From NCBI GenBank assembly GCA_027032655.1, contig JALVMZ010000126.1:1-6461 (forward strand): a DNA stretch of 6,461 nucleotides. Direction: 5' to 3'. Below the pieces are notes generated by a model. It was not told the DNA's origin. It did not search any database and was given only the letters and a program-made list of their open reading frames with translations. This document shows, in pieces, positions 3,706 to 6,461 of the stretch; the first letter of the stretch is position 1, and every line of letters starts with the position of its first letter. The stretch is from Desulfobacteraceae bacterium. Lineage in GTDB: Bacteria; Desulfobacterota; DSM-4660; Desulfatiglandales; JALVMZ01. Both the position numbers and the translations under genes were made by a program.

Positions 3706-6461
3706 TTATCTCCTGGATGGTTTGGGATTATGGATTGCTTCGTGATATTCCTGAAGGCTCTTTACCCCCATTTCACCCTCCACCATTGACTTTATTGCCA
3801 GTGATGTGGCCTTAGCTCCAGCAAGTGTTGTCGTATAAGGTATATCCATTGTAAGGGCTGTCCTTCTTATGTCATATGATTCTGATATTGCCCTCTTATC
3901 ACTTGTGGTATTTATTACGAGATCAATCTCTCCATTCTTTATCTTATCAACAATATTGGGTCTTCCTTCCCGAACCTTCTTCACCATCTGATTCTGGATA
4001 CCATGGGCCTTAAGGAATTTTGATGTCCCTTTTGTGGCAACTATCTTGAACCCCAGGTCATATAATGTAAAAACACTCTGAAGGATTGCCATCTTGTCCT
4101 CGTCCCTTACACTGATAAAGACAGTTCCTGATGTGGGAAGCCTCTGTCCTGCTGAAAGCTGGGACTTGGCAAAGGCAAGTCCAAAACTCTTATCAACCCC
4201 CATTACTTCTCCAGTGGATTTCATCTCAGGGCCCAGGATTGTGTCAACCCCTGAGAACCTGGCAAAGGGAAATACAGACTCTTTCACAGATATGTGATCT
4301 GGCACCACCTCCTTGGTCAGCCCCACTTCCTCAAGGGAATATCCCATAATCACCTTTGTTGCAAGCTTTGCAAGTGGCACACCTGTTGCCTTGCTAACAA
4401 ATGGGATTGTCCTTGATGCCCTGGGATTTACCTCCAGCACATAGATTATATCATTCTTAACTGCATACTGGATATTCATGAGCCCTACAACATTAAGCTC
4501 CTTTGACAGGGCCTTTGTATATCTCATTATCTGCTCAATAATATGTCCTTCAAGGGATATAGGAGGGAGCACACAGGCACTATCACCACTGTGAATACCT
4601 GCCTCCTCAATATGCTCCATTATTCCCCCGATTATAGTGGTTTTACCATCTGATATGGCATCCACATCCACCTCTATTGCATGCTCAACGAATCTGTCTA
4701 TCAGCACAGGTTTTCCCTGAGACACCTCAACAGCATTCTTCATATAGTATTCCAGTTCCTTCTCATCATAGACTATCTCCATCGCCCTTCCGCCCAGCAC
4801 AAAAGATGGCCTTACAAGCACAGGATATCCTATACTCTCAGCAACCCTTTTTGCCTCATCAAACGATGTGGCGACCCCATTTTCCGGTTGCCTCAGATTC
4901 AATTTTTTTAAAAGGGCCTGGAATCTCTCTCTGTCCTCTGCCCTGTCAATGCTATCAGGACTTGTGCCCAGGATCTTTACTCCAGCCTCCTCTAAGGGGA
5001 CAGAAATATTTAAAGGAGTCTGTCCACCAAATTGAACTATCACCCCTTCCGGTCTTTCCTGTTCAATTATATTGAGCACATCCTCTCTTGTTAAGGGCTC
5101 AAAATACAGCTTATCTGAGGTGTCATAATCGGTGCTCACAGTCTCCGGATTGCTGTTTATCATGATACTCTGTATGCCCATCTCCCTGAGGGCAAGTGAA
5201 GCATGCACACAGCAATAATCAAATTCTATCCCCTGGCCTATCCGATTAGGCCCCCCGCCCAGGATAACAACCTTTCTCTTCTCATCTGTTCTAATCTCAT
5301 TTTCCATTTCATAGGTGGAATAATAATATGGTGTATATGCCTCGAACTCAGCAGCACAGGTATCAACAAGTTTATACACAGGATTTATGTTTTTTGAGCC
5401 TCTTATTCTCCGAACTGTTAATTCATCCTTCCCGGATATCCTTCCAAGCTGTATATCTGAAAACCCGTAAGATTTAACCTCTCTCAGATATTCAGGCTCC
5501 CATTTTTCAATGGAAATCCCGTTTTTGCAAAGCCCTTTTATCTCCTGTTCCTTTAAGAAGATGTCTTTAATGTGATAAAGGAACCATGGGTCAATCCCTG
5601 TCAGTTCATAAACCTTTTCTATGGAAAATCCCTTTTTGAATGCCTCTCTCAGGTAAAATATCCTCCTGGAATTGGGGTGTATCAGGTTCTCCTCTATCTC
5701 CTCATCAGTGGGAGGTGAACTGTTATCTTCGGGTATATCAGAGCCCAGGCCGTATCTTCCTATTTCAAGTGACCTGATGGCCTTCTGGAGTGCCTCTTTA
5801 AATGTCCTTCCTATTGCCATGGTCTCGCCAATGGATTTCATGGAAGTGGTCAGCCTATCCTCTGCACCCGGGAATTTCTCAAAAGCCCACCTGGGTATCT
5901 TTACCACACAGTAATCAATGGTGGGTTCAAAAGAGGCATAAGTCTCCCTTGTAATATCATTTGGAATCTCATCAAGGGTATAACCCACTGCAAGTTTCGC
6001 TGCAATCTTTGCTATCGGAAAACCCGTGGCCTTGGATGCCAGGGCAGAACTCCTCGAAACCCTGGGATTCATCTCTATTACCACCATCCGACCATTCTCT
6101 GGATGTATTGCAAACTGGATGTTTGAACCCCCGGTATCAACCCCTATCTCACGAATAATGGCAATGGCTGCATCTCTCATGTCCTGATATTCTCTATCTG
6201 TAAGGGTCTGAGCAGGTGCCACTGTTATACTGTCCCCGGTATGGATACCCATTGGATCAAAATTCTCAATGGAACATATAATAACCACATTGTCTTTAAA
6301 GTCCCTCATTACCTCTAATTCAAATTCCTTCCATCCTATGAGGGATTCCTCAATGAGTATCTCTGATATCATACTGGCCTCAAGTCCCGCCTTTGCAAGC
6401 TCCTCCATCTCCTCACGGTTATAGGCAACTCCACTTCCTTTACCTCCTAAGGTAAAGCTGG
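3706..6461 (-). CDS. carB: Carbamoyl-phosphate synthase large subunit (5' truncated by window)
   Basis: Makes carbamoyl phosphate from bicarbonate, two ATP and ammonia channelled from the CarA glutaminase, for pyrimidine and arginine synthesis. The frame is open to the window edge; the first complete codon matches E. coli CarB Ser171, so about 170 residues are missing and 917 are visible (E. coli total 1073). Order: rest of ATP-grasp 1 (SFTLGGKGSG, IENFDPMGIHTGDS, metal ligands Gln115, Glu129, Asn131 counted from the first visible codon), oligomerisation domain, second synthetase half (GGGPNRIGQG; Gln664, Glu676, Asn678), and a C-terminal MGS-like allosteric domain. The residues matching E. 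coli Ser948, Lys954, Thr974, Thr977, Lys993, Asn1015 and Thr1017 are all present at the same spacing, as are the ornithine-site acids Glu783, Asp791 and Glu892. Regulation by UMP, IMP and ornithine is therefore plausible. The chain is unsplit and free of frameshifts. carA is not in view. purF follows on the same strand. Confidence 0.98.
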   Translation of the reverse strand, partial: SFTLGGKGSGVAYNREEMEELAKAGLEASMISEILIEESLIGWKEFELEVMRDFKDNVVIICSIENFDPMGIHTGDSITVAPAQTLTDREYQDMRDAAIAIIREIGVDTGGSNIQFAIHPENGRMVVIEMNPRVSRSSALASKATGFPIAKIAAKLAVGYTLDEIPNDITRETYASFEPTIDYCVVKIPRWAFEKFPGAEDRLTTSMKSIGETMAIGRTFKEALQKAIRSLEIGRYGLGSDIPEDNSSPPTDEEIEENLIHPNSRRIFYLREAFKKGFSIEKVYELTGIDPWFLYHIKDIFLKEQEIKGLCKNGISIEKWEPEYLREVKSYGFSDIQLGRISGKDELTVRRIRGSKNINPVYKLVDTCAAEFEAYTPYYYSTYEMENEIRTDEKRKVVILGGGPNRIGQGIEFDYCCVHASLALREMGIQSIMINSNPETVSTDYDTSDKLYFEPLTREDVLNIIEQERPEGVIVQFGGQTPLNISVPLEEAGVKILGTSPDSIDRAEDRERFQALLKKLNLRQPENGVATSFDEAKRVAESIGYPVLVRPSFVLGGRAMEIVYDEKELEYYMKNAVEVSQGKPVLIDRFVEHAIEVDVDAISDGKTTIIGGIMEHIEEAGIHSGDSACVLPPISLEGHIIEQIMRYTKALSKELNVVGLMNIQYAVKNDIIYVLEVNPRASRTIPFVSKATGVPLAKLATKVIMGYSLEEVGLTKEVVPDHISVKESVFPFARFSGVDTILGPEMKSTGEVMGVDKSFGLAFAKSQLSAGQRLPTSGTVFISVRDEDKMAILQSVFTLYDLGFKIVATKGTSKFLKAHGIQNQMVKKVREGRPNIVDKIKNGEIDLVINTTSDKRAISESYDIRRTALTMDIPYTTTLAGAKATSLAIKSMVEGEMGVKSLQEYHEAIHNPKPSRR

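Noticed and set aside
4677..5075. 132-residue open frame antisense to carB, and other + strand frames across purF and carB
   Set aside because: They lie opposite clearly conserved coding sequence, have low-complexity Pro/Ser/Gln-rich translations, and lack ribosome sites; they are shadows of the real genes.
1..6461. Mobile elements, CRISPR, toxin-antitoxin or defence genes
   Set aside because: All substantial coding space is taken by housekeeping genes; no spaced direct repeats, terminal inverted repeats, transposase or nuclease motifs were seen.

Overview
The window is a moderately AT-rich stretch of an ordinary bacterial chromosome, densely packed with housekeeping genes. It has no sign of mobile DNA, CRISPR arrays, tRNA or rRNA. 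The host is almost certainly a diderm (Gram-negative-type) bacterium, because the left end encodes a YdbH/YdbL-type envelope lipid-transport pair. Arg codons AGA/AGG and Ile codon ATA are used freely. Together with the form of the DUF1318 lipoprotein, this recalls Deltaproteobacteria- or Nitrospirota-like anaerobes. That placement is an impression from the sequence and was not tested.

Left part (1-1443, + strand): the 3' end of a large AsmA-like/YdbH-family gene, cut by the window edge, then a 183-residue predicted lipoprotein. The lipoprotein appears to join a YnbE-like N-terminal anchor segment to a YdbL-like DUF1318 domain. In E. coli, ydbH-ynbE-ydbL are three genes whose products form a bridge between inner and outer membrane implicated in phospholipid transport. 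Here the last two roles seem to be in one chain, with an internal segment that looks like a leftover signal peptide.

Right part (1483-6461, - strand, read right to left): carB (5' end off the window), purF, a 78-residue protein of unknown function, and glnB. CarB uses glutamine-derived ammonia to make carbamoyl phosphate for pyrimidines and arginine. PurF uses glutamine to commit PRPP to purines. GlnB is the P-II sensor of 2-oxoglutarate and adenylate state. The set is therefore a coherent glutamine-nitrogen/nucleotide neighbourhood. The small gene starts behind a consensus Shine-Dalgarno site and ends 4 nt before glnB, so it is very probably co-translated with glnB. It is the least explained item here.

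The two gene blocks converge at about 1444-1482, where an imperfect inverted repeat reaches into the end of glnB and may act as a shared terminator. All other gaps are short (73-133 nt). They hold candidate sigma-70-type promoters and small dyads, read by eye only.
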